From contig NZ_AVCS01000004.1 in assembly GCF_000498495.1 (NCBI RefSeq), positions 186,001 through 250,000 on the forward strand: DNA of 64,000 bases, given 5' to 3'. The DNA is from Flavobacterium enshiense DK69 (lineage in GTDB: Bacteria > Bacteroidota > Bacteroidia > Flavobacteriales > Flavobacteriaceae). A program made the position numbers and the translations under genes. The stretch's first letter is position 1, and every line of letters starts with the position of its first letter. The notes under the pieces are model-generated. The model was given only the letters and a program-made list of their open reading frames with translations, ran no database searches and was not told where the DNA came from. Positions 33,174-42,818 of the stretch are shown piece after piece.

Positions 33174-33929
33174 CTAAATTCTGACATCTATATTTTTGTC
33201 TTTCAAAAACCTTTTCAATTCCGGAATACCGATTTCCTGAAAGTGAAAAACACTGGCTGCTAAGGCAGCATCCGCTTTTCCATCGGTAAATACATCGGTA
33301 AAATGATTCATTGTTCCAGCTCCTCCTGAAGCAATTATCGGAATGTTTACAATCTGGGATAGTTTTGTCAGCGCTTCATTGGCAAAGCCGTTTTTGGTTC
33401 CGTCATTATCCATGGAAGTAAACAAAATTTCTCCGGCTCCTCGCTGTTCCACTTCTTTAGCCCAGTTAAATAAATCAAGTTCTGTGGCAACTTTCCCGCC
33501 CACCAAATGAACCAACCAACGGTTATCGATTTTTTTTGCATCAATCGCAACAACGACACACTGACTTCCGAATTTACCGGCCAATTCATTAATCAAATCC
33601 GGATTTTTTACTGCCGCAGAATTTATGGAAACCTTATCCGCTCCGTTTTTCAATAAGGCAGCTACATCATCAACAGATGAAATGCCACCTCCAACAGTAA
33701 AAGGAATATTGGTTGAAGCAGCTACTTTCCTAACCAAATCGATTAATGTGGCCCGGCGTTCCTCGGTAGCTGATATATCCAGAAAAACTAATTCATCAGC
33801 ACCAGTTTCGGCATATTTTTTAGCCAATTCCACCGGATCTCCGGCATCTTTTAAATCAACAAAATTCACGCCTTTTACCGTTCTTCCATTTTTGATATCC
33901 AAACAGGGAATTATTCTTTTCGTAAGCAT
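33174..33929 (-). CDS. hisF: HisF: imidazole glycerol phosphate synthase, cyclase subunit
   Basis: A 251-residue (beta/alpha)8 barrel. It begins [20 protein letters not shown] with catalytic Asp11, and VVAIDAK carries the second catalytic Asp near residue 130. With HisH it uses ammonia from glutamine to make imidazole glycerol phosphate and AICAR. It lies 2 nt after hisA, typical of a translationally coupled pair. Confidence 0.97.
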   Translation of the reverse strand: MLTKRIIPCLDIKNGRTVKGVNFVDLKDAGDPVELAKKYAETGADELVFLDISATEERRATLIDLVRKVAASTNIPFTVGGGISSVDDVAALLKNGADKVSINSAAVKNPDLINELAGKFGSQCVVVAIDAKKIDNRWLVHLVGGKVATELDLFNWAKEVEQRGAGEILFTSMDNDGTKNGFANEALTKLSQIVNIPIIASGGAGTMNHFTDVFTDGKADAALAASVFHFQEIGIPELKRFLKDKNIDVRI

Positions 33930-33931
33930 TT

Positions 33932-34657
33932 TTAGTAATTTAAAATGTAATTTTCCAGTTGTTTCAGTTTGATTCGCCCTTCATAAATCGCTTTTCCAAT
34001 GATGGTTCCTTCACAACCAATATCGGCTAATCGGGGTAATTCATCAAAAGTTGAAATACCTCCGGAAGCAATCAGTTTTATCCCATTCGTCTGCTCTAAA
34101 ATCTTCTGGTACAAACCGAAGGATGGTCCTTGCAACATTCCGTCTTTGGTGATATCGGTGCAAATAACATACTTAATTCCTTGTTGCTGATAGTTTTGAA
34201 TAAATGGCATTAGATCCTCGTCAGATTCTTCCAGCCAGCCTGAAATGGCTATTTTTTCCTTATTGGTATCGGCACCCAAAATAATTTTCTCAACTCCGTA
34301 TTTTTCAATCCAATTTTTGAAAATTACGGGTTGTTTTACGGCAATGCTTCCTCCAGTAATTTGATTTGCACCCGATTCAAAAGCAATTTTCAAATCCTCA
34401 TCTGATTTTATTCCACCGCCAAAATCTATTTTCAAACCTGTTTTTAATGCAATCTGCTCCAACACTTTATAATTGACAATCCTACTCGATTTGGCACCAT
34501 CCAAATCAACCAGGTGTAAATACCTTATTCCGTGTGCTTCAAACGATTTTGCTACTTCAAGTGGATTTTCGTTATAGATTTTTTTAGTATCATAATCACC
34601 TTTTGAAAGGCGGACGCATTTTCCGTCGATAATGTCAATAGCCGGTATAATTCTCAT
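33932..34657 (-). CDS. hisA: HisA: ProFAR isomerase
   Basis: A 241-residue barrel homologous to HisF. The catalytic aspartates are D8 in [10 protein letters not shown] and the one in [11 protein letters not shown]; phosphate-binding loops DFGGGIKS and ASGGIST are present. It isomerises the phosphoribosylformimino intermediate made by HisIE. The gene is 7 nt downstream of hisH. Confidence 0.97.
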   Translation of the reverse strand: MRIIPAIDIIDGKCVRLSKGDYDTKKIYNENPLEVAKSFEAHGIRYLHLVDLDGAKSSRIVNYKVLEQIALKTGLKIDFGGGIKSDEDLKIAFESGANQITGGSIAVKQPVIFKNWIEKYGVEKIILGADTNKEKIAISGWLEESDEDLMPFIQNYQQQGIKYVICTDITKDGMLQGPSFGLYQKILEQTNGIKLIASGGISTFDELPRLADIGCEGTIIGKAIYEGRIKLKQLENYILNY

Positions 34658-34664
34658 GTTTAAT

Positions 34665-35258
34665 TCAAGATTTAGAGTTAAGAAGCAGGAAGTTTTTTAA
34701 AATCTGCTCCCCTGCTGCTCCGCTTTTTTCAGGGTGAAACTGAACACCATAGAAATTGTCTTTCTGTAAGGCAGTGGCATATTCGCTTTCGTAATCCGTC
34801 GTTGCAATGGCATTTTTACACTTCGGAGCATAAAAACTGTGCACCAAATACATGAACTCATTTTCTTTTATCCCTTCAAATAAAGCCGACTGCAAATCAT
34901 AAATGGTATTCCATCCCATTTGGGGTACTTTTACCGAATTTGAAAACCGTATAACATCAACATCAAAAATTCCGAGTCCTTTAGTATTGCCTTCTTGTGA
35001 GCTGTTACACATTAACTGCATACCCAAACAGATGCCTAAAACAGGTTGTTTTAAGGTTGGGATCAAAATATCTAATCCACAGTCTTTTAATTTTTTCATT
35101 GCCGAACTTGCCTCTCCCACACCGGGAAAAATTACTTTATCTGCTGATTTCATTTCGTTCCAATCGTTGGTAAGGCTTCCCTGAAAGCCTATCCGTTCAA
35201 GAGCAAACAGAACACTTTGCACGTTTCCGGCACCATAATCGATGATGGCTATTTTCAT
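34665..35258 (-). CDS. hisH: HisH: imidazole glycerol phosphate synthase, glutaminase subunit
   Basis: A 197-residue class I glutamine amidotransferase. The nucleophile is in [11 protein letters not shown] and the His-Glu pair in [23 protein letters not shown] is the typical N-terminus. It supplies ammonia to HisF. Its start overlaps the hisB stop codon by 4 nt, indicating coupling. Confidence 0.97.
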   Translation of the reverse strand: MKIAIIDYGAGNVQSVLFALERIGFQGSLTNDWNEMKSADKVIFPGVGEASSAMKKLKDCGLDILIPTLKQPVLGICLGMQLMCNSSQEGNTKGLGIFDVDVIRFSNSVKVPQMGWNTIYDLQSALFEGIKENEFMYLVHSFYAPKCKNAIATTDYESEYATALQKDNFYGVQFHPEKSGAAGEQILKNFLLLNSKS

Positions 35259-36394
35259 AGTGTTCCTTTTGTTGATGGTAAAATCATTTTTTCGACGTCT
35301 CTTTTCACAGCTGCTTTTATGGCTTTGGCAAATGCTTTAAAAATAGCTTCGATTTTATGGTGTTCATTGGTTCCTTCTGCTTTGATATTCAGATTGGCTT
35401 TTGCTCCGTCTGTGAACGATTTGAAGAAGTGAAAGAACATTTCCGTTGGCATTTGTCCAATCTTTTCGCGTTTAAAATCGGCCTGCCAAACCAACCAGTT
35501 TCTTCCTCCGAAATCAATACCTACTTGGGCCAGGCAATCGTCCATCGGCAAATAAAAACCATAACGTTCGATGCCTAATTTATCTCCAAGTGCTTTTGCA
35601 AACACTTCACCCAATACGATGGCTGTATCCTCAATAGTATGGTGTTCGTCTATTATCAGATCACCATTTACTTCAATATCCATATCGATTTGACCGTGAC
35701 GCGCAATTTGATCTAACATATGGTCGAAAAAAGGCAATCCAGTGTTTATGTTGCTTTTTCCGGTTCCGTCCAAATTTATCGTAATCGATATGTCTGTTTC
35801 ATTGGTTTTTCTGGTGACAGTTGCCGAACGTTCTTTTAATTTCAGGAGCTCATAAATCGTTTTCCATGAAGTAGTTGTTAAAGCAATAACCGAAGCCAAT
35901 TCTTCAGTGGAAGATTCGATTTCATTTCCGCCCAAATTTTCCTCATTTTTAATAAAAATTGCTTTGGATCCGAGGTTTTTAGCCAATTCGACATCTGTAA
36001 TCCTGTCGCCGATAACAAACGATTTTTCTAAATCATATTCGGGATTATCCAGATATTTCGTCAGCATTCCTGTTTTTGGTTTTCTGGTCGGTAAATTATC
36101 TTTCGGAAAACTTCGGTCAATGAATATTTCATCAAAAATAACACCTTCATTTTCAAAAGATTTTAAAATGAAATCCTGTACGGGCCAAAAACTTTCTTCA
36201 GGATAACTTTCAGTTCCCAGCCCGTCCTGATTTGTCACCATAACGATTTCAAAATCCAGTTCCTTGGCTATTTTTGAAAGATATTGAAATACTTCAGGAT
36301 AAAATTCAAGCTTAGACAAACTGTCAATCTGATAATCATTTGGTTCCAAAACTATCGTTCCGTCTCTGTCTATAAATAAAACTTTTTTGGCCAT
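35255..36394 (-). CDS. hisB: HisB: bifunctional histidinol-phosphatase / imidazoleglycerol-phosphate dehydratase
   Basis: A 379-residue fusion. Residues 1 to about 170 are a HAD phosphatase (LFIDRDGT with D9 and D11; [15 protein letters not shown]). Residues from about 187 are the dehydratase with the metal-binding HHT motif [14 protein letters not shown] and its repeat [18 protein letters not shown]. The fused arrangement catalyses two non-consecutive steps and is known from enterobacteria and many Bacteroidota. It overlaps hisC by 1 nt. Confidence 0.97.
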   Translation of the reverse strand: MAKKVLFIDRDGTIVLEPNDYQIDSLSKLEFYPEVFQYLSKIAKELDFEIVMVTNQDGLGTESYPEESFWPVQDFILKSFENEGVIFDEIFIDRSFPKDNLPTRKPKTGMLTKYLDNPEYDLEKSFVIGDRITDVELAKNLGSKAIFIKNEENLGGNEIESSTEELASVIALTTTSWKTIYELLKLKERSATVTRKTNETDISITINLDGTGKSNINTGLPFFDHMLDQIARHGQIDMDIEVNGDLIIDEHHTIEDTAIVLGEVFAKALGDKLGIERYGFYLPMDDCLAQVGIDFGGRNWLVWQADFKREKIGQMPTEMFFHFFKSFTDGAKANLNIKAEGTNEHHKIEAIFKAFAKAIKAAVKRDVEKMILPSTKGTL

Positions 36395-37428
36395 TACAAT
36401 GTTTTTAACGTGTTGATGAGTTGTTGGTTCTCTTCAGCTGTGCCCACCGAAATACGCAGGCAATTTTCACAAAGAGGCTGACTGCTTCGGTTACGGATTA
36501 CAATTCCTTTTTCGAGTAACTGACTGTATCTTTTTTCGGCATCGTCGACTTTAATCAAAATAAAATTAGCATCCGAAGGATAGACTTTTTGAATGAAATT
36601 TACTTCAAGTAATTGTTTAAGTAATATTCTCTTTTCTCCTTTTATTAAAAATAATTCTAATTCTAAATTATCTATTTCTCTAATCTTTTTCAATGCTTTT
36701 TCCTGAGACAAACTGTTCAGATTGTACGGAGGTTTTATTTTGTTCAAAACCGATGTTATTTCTGCAGAAGCATATAAAATTCCCATGCGTATTCCGGCCA
36801 AACCATAAGCTTTGGAAAGCGTTTGTGTGATGATTAAATTCGGATAATTGTTCAAATCGGTCAACCAACTTTCTTTTTCGGAAAAATCGATATACGCTTC
36901 ATCCAAAACCACTAAACCATTGAAATTCTTTAATAAAGTTACGACACTTTCATCGGAAAAGGAATTCCCGGTTGGGTTGTTTGGAGAACACAGAAAAATC
37001 ATTTTTGTATTCGCGTCTACACTTTCTAAAATGAGATCGATTTGAGGCTGAAATTCGGTCGATAAAAGCACTTCCCGATTTCCCACCGCATTTAAGTCTG
37101 CCAAAACACCATACATTCCGTAAGTCGGCGGAAGCGTAATTACATTATCACGATTCGGTTCGCAAAAAGCACGGAATAACAGATCCAATACTTCATCACT
37201 TCCATTTCCTAAGACAATCTGATTTGAATTGATCTTTTTTTGCTTAGCCAAAATCGCCTTAACTGACCGTTGTTGCGGATCGGGATAACGATTTACTCCA
37301 TTTTCAAACGGATTTTCGTTAGCATCCAGAAAAATCATTTGCTGCTTGAAATCCTTAAATTCATCCCTTGCCGAAGAATAAGGTTTCATTGCCTTAATAT
37401 TGCTTCGTACTAATTTCTCTAATTCCAT
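36394..37428 (-). CDS. hisC: HisC: histidinol-phosphate aminotransferase
   Basis: A 344-residue class II PLP aminotransferase. The PLP lysine is in [26 protein letters not shown] (CSPNNPTGN) and [14 protein letters not shown] motifs bind the cofactor. It transaminates imidazole acetol phosphate with glutamate. The start at 37428 lies within the last 35 nt of hisD, in a different frame, an unusually long overlap in this operon. Confidence 0.95.
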   Translation of the reverse strand: MELEKLVRSNIKAMKPYSSARDEFKDFKQQMIFLDANENPFENGVNRYPDPQQRSVKAILAKQKKINSNQIVLGNGSDEVLDLLFRAFCEPNRDNVITLPPTYGMYGVLADLNAVGNREVLLSTEFQPQIDLILESVDANTKMIFLCSPNNPTGNSFSDESVVTLLKNFNGLVVLDEAYIDFSEKESWLTDLNNYPNLIITQTLSKAYGLAGIRMGILYASAEITSVLNKIKPPYNLNSLSQEKALKKIREIDNLELELFLIKGEKRILLKQLLEVNFIQKVYPSDANFILIKVDDAEKRYSQLLEKGIVIRNRSSQPLCENCLRISVGTAEENQQLINTLKTL

Positions 37429-38719
37429 TTTTATTTTTCTTTAAGTTGTTAAGACGAAGCGTTACTGCATTTTTGTGTGCCTGTAAACCTTCAGCTTCTG
37501 CCATGACTTCTATTGTTTTTCCTATATTTTGAATTCCTTTTTCTGTAATCTTTTGAAACGTCATCGATTTTAAGAAACTATCCAGATTTACTCCGCTGTA
37601 GTTTTTTGCATAACTGTTTGTAGGCAGTGTATGATTTGTTCCAGACGCATAATCACCGGCACTTTCAGGAGTATAATTACCGACGAACACTGAGCCGGCA
37701 TTTTCAATTCCATCAATATAAAATTGCTCATTTTCGGCTGCTATAATAAAATGTTCCGGAGCATATTGATTAATGAAATCTAACGCCAGTTCATCACTAT
37801 TCAGATAAATTAACTTTGAATTTTGGATAGCTTTTGCTGCTATTTCCTTTCTAGGAAGCTGTTCCAGTTGTTTTTCGACTTCTTTGGCAACTTCAGCAAT
37901 CAATTTTACTGAAGTTGAAACCAATACAACTTGGCTATCGGTTCCGTGTTCCGCCTGACTTAACAAATCGGACGCTACGAATTGGGCATTGGCTGTGTCA
38001 TCGGCAACCACTAACAACTCTGAAGGGCCCGCAGGCATATCGATAGCCACACCGAATTTTGTTGCCACTTGCTTTGCCACCGTTACAAATTGATTTCCCG
38101 GACCAAAGATTTTATAAACTTTCGGGATTGATTTTGTACCAAATGTCATTCCGCCAATGGCTTGTATCCCTCCAACCTTTCTAATTTGAGTAATTCCGCA
38201 TAAAAAAGCTGCAAACAAAATGGCCGGATTGATTTTTCCGTTTTTATCAGGAGGCGTGCAAAGAACAATTTCTTTACATCCCGCAATTTTTGCTGGTACC
38301 GCAAGCATTAATACCGTCGAAAACAGAGGTGCCGAACCTCCAGGAATATAGAGTCCGATTTTTTGAATCGGTCTTTTTTCCTGCCAGCACAAAACGCCTT
38401 CCATTGTCTCAATTTCAACTTTTCCATTTTTTTGAGCTCTGTGAAAAGCTTCGATATTTGACTTTGCAGTTTGTATAGCTGTTTTTAAATCTTGTGGGAC
38501 TTTTGCAATGGCTTCCAGAATTTCAGTCTCAGAAACTTTTAATTCATTAATTGAAATTCCGTCAAAAAAAGAAGTGTATTTGATTATTGCGGCATCTCCT
38601 TTTTGCCTTACCTCTTTAAAAATTTTCATTACGGTATCTTCTATAGATACAAAACTTTGAGTCGGTCTTTGTGAAATCGTAGTCCATTCGGACGCGTCAG
38701 GATTTATTATTTTATTCAT
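37394..38719 (-). CDS. hisD: HisD: histidinol dehydrogenase
   Basis: A 441-residue zinc enzyme that oxidises histidinol to histidine in two NAD-dependent steps. Motifs include IGLYIPGGSAPLFSTVLM, the PAGPSELLVVAD stretch, the zinc/substrate segment SQAEHGTDSQVVLV, and NTNHT-like SGTNHTLPT. The last 20 or so residues ([14 protein letters not shown]) extend beyond the usual end and overlap the start of hisC. The gene is 44 nt downstream of hisG. Confidence 0.96.
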   Translation of the reverse strand: MNKIINPDASEWTTISQRPTQSFVSIEDTVMKIFKEVRQKGDAAIIKYTSFFDGISINELKVSETEILEAIAKVPQDLKTAIQTAKSNIEAFHRAQKNGKVEIETMEGVLCWQEKRPIQKIGLYIPGGSAPLFSTVLMLAVPAKIAGCKEIVLCTPPDKNGKINPAILFAAFLCGITQIRKVGGIQAIGGMTFGTKSIPKVYKIFGPGNQFVTVAKQVATKFGVAIDMPAGPSELLVVADDTANAQFVASDLLSQAEHGTDSQVVLVSTSVKLIAEVAKEVEKQLEQLPRKEIAAKAIQNSKLIYLNSDELALDFINQYAPEHFIIAAENEQFYIDGIENAGSVFVGNYTPESAGDYASGTNHTLPTNSYAKNYSGVNLDSFLKSMTFQKITEKGIQNIGKTIEVMAEAEGLQAHKNAVTLRLNNLKKNKNGIREISTKQY

Positions 38720-38763
38720 TTTTTTCTATTATCTTATTTCTTTTATCTTTTATTTACTTTCTT

Positions 38764-39621
38764 TTAAAGCACCACTTTTTCTATTGGACAAACCAGAATC
38801 CCTTCGGCTCCAGCCTCTTTCAGTTGATCGATTACCTCCCAAAACTGTTCTTCATTGATGACAGAATGCAAGCTGCTCCACCCTTTTTCAGCTAAAGGCA
38901 ATACCGTTGCGCTTTTTAAAACTGGCAGTATTGAACTGATCAAATCAATCTTTTCATTGGGAACATTCATTAGGATGTATTTTGATTTTCGGGATTTTAA
39001 AACCGATTGAATTCTAAAAAGGAATTTGTCCAAAATCAATTTTTTTTCAGGTGGTAGTCTAGGTGAAACAGCGATTACAGCTTCACTTTTAAGAATAACC
39101 GCCACTTCTTTTAGATTGTTTTTGAAAAGAGTACTCCCGGTAGAAACAATGTCAACAATAGCATCCGACAGTCCGATATTAGGAGCAATTTCAACTGAAC
39201 CCGATATTTCGTGTAATTCTACCGCTATGTTTTTGGAATTGAAGTAATTTAAAACCGTGTTGGGATAAGAAGTCGCAATGCGCAAACCATCCAAATCGGA
39301 AATTTCATTGAATTCGAATGATTCCGGAACCGCAACGGATACGCGGCATTTTGAAAAACCAAGTCGTTCTGCTATTTCAATATCAGCGCCTTTTTCCACC
39401 AGTAAATTATCTCCTACGATAGCGATATCCGCCACACCATCCATCAGATATTGTGGAATATCCGAATTGCGAAGGAATAAAATTTCAAGAGGAAAGTTTG
39501 ATGCGGCTGCTTTGAGCTGATCGTTACCGTTTTCGACGGATATGCCGCAGTCTTTAAGAATTTTTAGGCTGTCTTCATTAAGACGCCCCGATTTTTGAAT
39601 TGCAATTTTTAATGTACTCAT
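38764..39621 (-). CDS. hisG: HisG: ATP phosphoribosyltransferase, long form
   Basis: A 285-residue enzyme for the first committed step, joining ATP and PRPP. The catalytic region spans MSTLKIAIQKSGRLNEDS to LKEVAVILKSEAV with the PRPP-binding DAIVDIVSTGSTL; residues from about 205 form the ACT-like regulatory domain through which histidine inhibits the long form. I used the ATG at 39621; the frame is open 12 codons further, but those lie in the attenuator spacer. It is the first structural gene, behind the leader peptide and terminator. Confidence 0.96.
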   Translation of the reverse strand: MSTLKIAIQKSGRLNEDSLKILKDCGISVENGNDQLKAAASNFPLEILFLRNSDIPQYLMDGVADIAIVGDNLLVEKGADIEIAERLGFSKCRVSVAVPESFEFNEISDLDGLRIATSYPNTVLNYFNSKNIAVELHEISGSVEIAPNIGLSDAIVDIVSTGSTLFKNNLKEVAVILKSEAVIAVSPRLPPEKKLILDKFLFRIQSVLKSRKSKYILMNVPNEKIDLISSILPVLKSATVLPLAEKGWSSLHSVINEEQFWEVIDQLKEAGAEGILVCPIEKVVL

Positions 39622-39667
39622 TGTTTTTCGGTTGGAAATTATGTTTGAGTACAGCAAAAGAGTTACA

Positions 39668-39704
39668 ATAAAAAAAACCCGTTTGATATACTCAAACGGG
39701 TTTT
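39668..39704 (-). terminator. his operon attenuator terminator
   Basis: On the minus strand, AAAACCCGTTTGA and TCAAACGGGTTTT form a strong 13-bp stem around a short AT loop, directly followed by a T run. It lies between the His-rich leader peptide and hisG, where no structural gene ends, so it is an attenuator rather than an operon-end terminator. Confidence 0.9.
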
Positions 39705-39730
39705 AAAAAATATATGATTTATACACATAC

Positions 39731-39762
39731 CATTATCACTTCGCTTGAGCGGAGAAATAATG
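39731..39762 (-). promoter_or_regulatory. his leader pause hairpin with antiterminator segment
   Basis: In the transcript CAUUAU pairs with AUAAUG and, inside, CUCCGCU pairs with AGCGAAG around a CA loop. This hairpin covers the last His codons and the leader stop codon. Its segment CUCAAGCG (39749-39742) can instead pair with CGUUUGAG (39698-39691) in the 5' arm of the terminator, eight consecutive pairs including one G-U. This is the classical 1:2 / 2:3 / 3:4 attenuator layout. Confidence 0.75.
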
Positions 39763-39789
39763 ATGATGATGTAGTTGGTTTAAAAACAT
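39736..39789 (-). CDS. his operon leader peptide
   Basis: A 17-codon reading frame, MFLNQLHHHHYFSAQAK, with four consecutive His codons at positions 7-10. It starts about 15-20 nt after the predicted transcription start and ends 32 nt before the terminator stem. Stalling of the ribosome at the His codons when charged tRNA-His is scarce would favour the antiterminator and let transcription enter hisG. The peptide itself probably has no other function. A longer in-frame reading exists upstream but would begin before the promoter element. Confidence 0.85.
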   Translation of the reverse strand: MFLNQLHHHHYFSAQAK

Positions 39790-39809
39790 TTTCTTTTGTT
39801 TTGATGCTG

Positions 39810-39842
39810 CAAATTTAAAGACATTATTTTTAGAAAAACAAA
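39810..39842 (-). promoter_or_regulatory. his operon promoter
   Basis: On the minus strand a -33 TTTG (39842-39839) and a -7 TAAATTTG (39817-39810) are 21 nt apart, matching the Bacteroidota sigma-A promoter layout. Transcription should start about 39805, giving a 5' leader that begins just ahead of the leader peptide. Confidence 0.75.
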
Positions 39843-39865
39843 TAAATTTAAAAAAAATGTGCTTT

Positions 39866-40369
39866 TTAGTGATTTTCTTCGTGGTGTTCTTCGCCAATTT
39901 CCTGAGCCGAATCAACATTTCCGGTAGCATTTTCACGAATCTCGGTGTGACGGATTTCACCACCTGTAGTACCGGTTTTTTGAGCTAAATAGATTACACT
40001 AAAACCAAAGCCGATGGCTATATATGTCACAAAATTGGCTTTAGCATGTTTTTTAATGTTCAGGTATAAGCCGATTAATGAAATGGTTCCTAAAACATAT
40101 AGAAATAAAGCTAATTTTTCGGCTATTTCCTCATGTTCATGAATTATCTTGTGGGATACTGATGGAAGTTTTTCTGCTATTTCCTCTGCTCCTTCTCCTG
40201 TACTCATACTTGCAAAACCAAAAAAAGAAGTGATAACAAATAAAATGTAAGCGGTGTTTTTAACAGAATTATTTTTAAAAATAGCTCCGGCGATTAAAAT
40301 CCCTACCCCGAAAATTGTCCCGATTATTGGGAAATGGTTTACTAACATGTGTAAATGAGCGTCGTTCAT
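39866..40369 (-). CDS. Four-helix membrane protein with His-rich tail (DUF2231-like)
   Basis: A 167-residue protein with four membrane helices: HMLVNHFPIIGTIFGVGILIAGAIF, NTAYILFVITSFFGFASM, ALFLYVLGTISLIGLYL and NFVTYIAIGFGFSVIYLA. The HxxxNHFPI opening and the HEHEEIAEK loop resemble DUF2231-type proteins thought to bind metal or heme, but this is not certain. The C-terminus ends GEEHHEENH. It follows the kinase of a metal-linked two-component system by 179 nt on the same strand, so a metal-related role is possible. No terminator is obvious in the gap between them. Confidence 0.7.
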   Translation of the reverse strand: MNDAHLHMLVNHFPIIGTIFGVGILIAGAIFKNNSVKNTAYILFVITSFFGFASMSTGEGAEEIAEKLPSVSHKIIHEHEEIAEKLALFLYVLGTISLIGLYLNIKKHAKANFVTYIAIGFGFSVIYLAQKTGTTGGEIRHTEIRENATGNVDSAQEIGEEHHEENH

Positions 40370-40548
40370 ATTTTTTTTGATTTTAATAGGTTACTTAATA
40401 TTTTAAAGGAAAATCTTATTTTAACACGTTGGTTTTCCAGGATATTATCTCCTTTTCCAAATAAAGTCACAACAGAAACTTATGCTAAAAATCGTATGAC
40501 CGGATTTGGAAAGCCCAAATATATGGCATTTTTTGATTCGGAAACTTC

Positions 40549-41928
40549 TTATTCAAATATTAAAAGTACTTCAGTGCCTTCATTTATTTTACTTTTGATT
40601 TCGATTTGAATATTTAACAGAAGACATAATTTTTTTACAATTGACAAACCAAGGCCTGTTCCTTTAGTTTTGTGGTAAGCAGACGCATCAGAGCGATAAA
40701 ATTGCTCAAAAATTTTAGGAAGGTCATCTTCTTTTATCCCTATGCCGTTGTCTGTTATTATACAAAGGGTTTTATCATTGTTTTTCGATATGCTTATGGC
40801 TATATTCCCGTTTTCATGGGTGTATTTTAAGGCATTAGAAATTAAATTACTTATTACGATAGATAACAAATAACTATCCGTTTTGACATAGTATTCCTGT
40901 GAAAAATCTGTAGTAACTGAAATGTTTTTGCTTTGGGATTCCGGTGAAAATCGTGTAATTACATCAAGGAAAACGGAATTTAACAGAACATCTTCATTTC
41001 TGGCAAGTTGTTTTTGATTTTCGAAACGGGCCAGTAAAAGAAGCTCATCAACTAAATTGTTCAATCGGTTAACTTCAGAAATGCAATATTGGATTTTGGT
41101 TTCGTATTCTTCTTTTGCCCTTGGTTTGCGAATAAGAACTTCTAAAGTTCCTTTGATTACTGCCAAAGGAGTTCTTAATTCATGAGAAGCATCAGAAGTA
41201 AACTGTTTTTCACGTGCTACAGAATTTTCAATCCGGTCTAAAAGATTATTGATATTATTTGAAAGTGTGTACAATTCATCTTTATTTGAAGGTAATTCAA
41301 TACGATGCGATAAATTGTCTTTTGTAATCCTCTCTGTTGTTTCAATAATTGTACTAACAGGTTTTATGCTTTTTCCCGCAATAATTCTGGCCATAATAAA
41401 AAGGATGATCATAATTAACGGATAAAGAATGAATAAGGTTTCTTTCAGATTATTAAGTACCATTGTACTGTCTTCCAAAGACATCCCGATTAATAAAAAC
41501 CCCTTTTTTACATTATTATAAATTATCGGAGTTTGTGAAAGTCTGATATTCTGATCTTTTAATTTGGTGTCATAAAAGTGTTTTTTCTCCAGATTCGAAA
41601 TAAAAAGCAGATTTTCCTGTTTAAGATTTGGCGATTTTTCGATTGTTTTGCCTTTGACATCTGTTATTTCTACAAAAATTGGATTAACCGCTATGGTTTT
41701 ATGCTCTCTTTCTTTCCATTCCGTTTTATCAATCCACTCTGCTTTTTGAGATGAAAACGTCATTTCTTCCAGATGCAATTTAATCTCTTCTTCTATTTCG
41801 CTGTTAATATGACTGTAAATACTTAATTTAACTATTGAAAAAATAACAAAAAAAACCATAAAGACCAACAATGCTGTCGATAAGATATAATTAAACGCAA
41901 TCCTGTTTTTAAAAGAAAAATTCAGCAT
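40549..41928 (-). CDS. Sensor histidine kinase (HAMP/HisKA/HATPase)
   Basis: A 459-residue membrane sensor kinase: helix 1 at about 12-36, a periplasmic domain of about 125 residues, helix 2 at about 162-185, HAMP (IKPVSTIIETTERITKDNLSHRIELPS), an H-box FTSDASHELRTPLAVIKG with the phosphorylated His, an N-box (ISNLISNALKYTHENG), and G-boxes ITDNGIGIKEDDLPKIFEQF and KGTGLGLSIVKKL. It is the usual partner of OmpR-type regulators. Its gene begins 3 nt after the CDF transporter gene, and the regulator gene is just upstream of that. Confidence 0.93.
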   Translation of the reverse strand: MLNFSFKNRIAFNYILSTALLVFMVFFVIFSIVKLSIYSHINSEIEEEIKLHLEEMTFSSQKAEWIDKTEWKEREHKTIAVNPIFVEITDVKGKTIEKSPNLKQENLLFISNLEKKHFYDTKLKDQNIRLSQTPIIYNNVKKGFLLIGMSLEDSTMVLNNLKETLFILYPLIMIILFIMARIIAGKSIKPVSTIIETTERITKDNLSHRIELPSNKDELYTLSNNINNLLDRIENSVAREKQFTSDASHELRTPLAVIKGTLEVLIRKPRAKEEYETKIQYCISEVNRLNNLVDELLLLARFENQKQLARNEDVLLNSVFLDVITRFSPESQSKNISVTTDFSQEYYVKTDSYLLSIVISNLISNALKYTHENGNIAISISKNNDKTLCIITDNGIGIKEDDLPKIFEQFYRSDASAYHKTKGTGLGLSIVKKLCLLLNIQIEIKSKINEGTEVLLIFE

Positions 41929-41931
41929 AAT

Positions 41932-42816
41932 CTAGCGGTGTATCGATTCGAAATCTGGTTCCACATGAATTAATACATGACCCAATTCGGATAATTCGGC
42001 GCGAAGTGTATCTTTAAGGACATGGGCGATATCGTGGCCTTCTTTTACAGTTTTGTTTCCGTCGACCATGAGATGTAGATCGACATGGTATTTCATCCCT
42101 GCTTTTCGGATAAAACATTTTTCAATTACGATAACATTGGGAACAGTAGCAGCGATTCTTTTAATTTCTGCTTCCAATTCATGATACACATGTTCGTCCA
42201 TGATTTCACCAAGAGCCGGTCGGAAAATCTTATAGCAATTGTAAAAAATAAAACCGGACGCCAATAACGCTGCCCAATCATCAGCCTCTTCATACCCTTT
42301 TCCGAAATAAAGCGCTATCGAAATTCCAATAAATGCAGCAACGGAAGTAATCGCATCGCTTCTGTGGTGCCAAGCATCAGCTTTTAAAGCACTGCTGTTG
42401 GTTTCCTTACTTTTTTTCATCACCGTTTGGAATGAGTATTCTTTCCATAAAATAATGGCTCCCAAAATAAAAAGTGTAAAGGGTTTGGGTAAATTATGAG
42501 GTGTGTTGATGTTATGAATGCTTTCATAGGCGATAATGGTAGCCGATGTAATCAAAAAACCAACGACGAGGAAGGTGATTAACGGTTCGGCCCTGCCATG
42601 TCCGTACGGATGGTTCTCATCGGCAGGTTTATTGGAATATTTGATTCCGAAAAGCACCAAAAAGGAAGCAAAAATATCGGCAGTAGATTCAATGGCATCG
42701 GCTATCATGGCATAAGAATTACCAAAATAGCCGGCAATTCCTTTAATTAATGCCAACAGTGTATTGCTGATGATACTGAAATAGGTTGCTTTAATTGCTG
42801 TTTCGGTTTTTGACAT
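41932..42816 (-). CDS. Cation diffusion facilitator transporter
   Basis: A 294-residue CDF-family metal/H+ antiporter with six membrane helices and a C-terminal cytosolic ferredoxin-like domain (about 205-290, VHVDLHLMVDGNKTVKEGHDIA-like). Metal-site motifs are DAIESTAD in helix 2 and HHRSDA in helix 5, together with the His-rich NHPYGHGRAE loop. It exports Zn(II), Co(II), Fe(II) or similar ions. It is placed between the response regulator (2-nt gap) and the kinase (3-nt gap), which suggests the system responds to metal. Confidence 0.92.
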   Translation of the reverse strand: MSKTETAIKATYFSIISNTLLALIKGIAGYFGNSYAMIADAIESTADIFASFLVLFGIKYSNKPADENHPYGHGRAEPLITFLVVGFLITSATIIAYESIHNINTPHNLPKPFTLFILGAIILWKEYSFQTVMKKSKETNSSALKADAWHHRSDAITSVAAFIGISIALYFGKGYEEADDWAALLASGFIFYNCYKIFRPALGEIMDEHVYHELEAEIKRIAATVPNVIVIEKCFIRKAGMKYHVDLHLMVDGNKTVKEGHDIAHVLKDTLRAELSELGHVLIHVEPDFESIHR

Positions 42817-42818
42817 AC

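Noticed and set aside
39622..39657. 12-codon extension of hisG
   Set aside because: It lies in the spacer behind the attenuator terminator and is not part of the HisG N-terminus MSTLKIAIQKSG.
40408..40438. GGAAAA / TTTTCC inverted repeat after the kinase gene
   Set aside because: Six AT-rich pairs with a long loop and no T tract; too weak to call a terminator.
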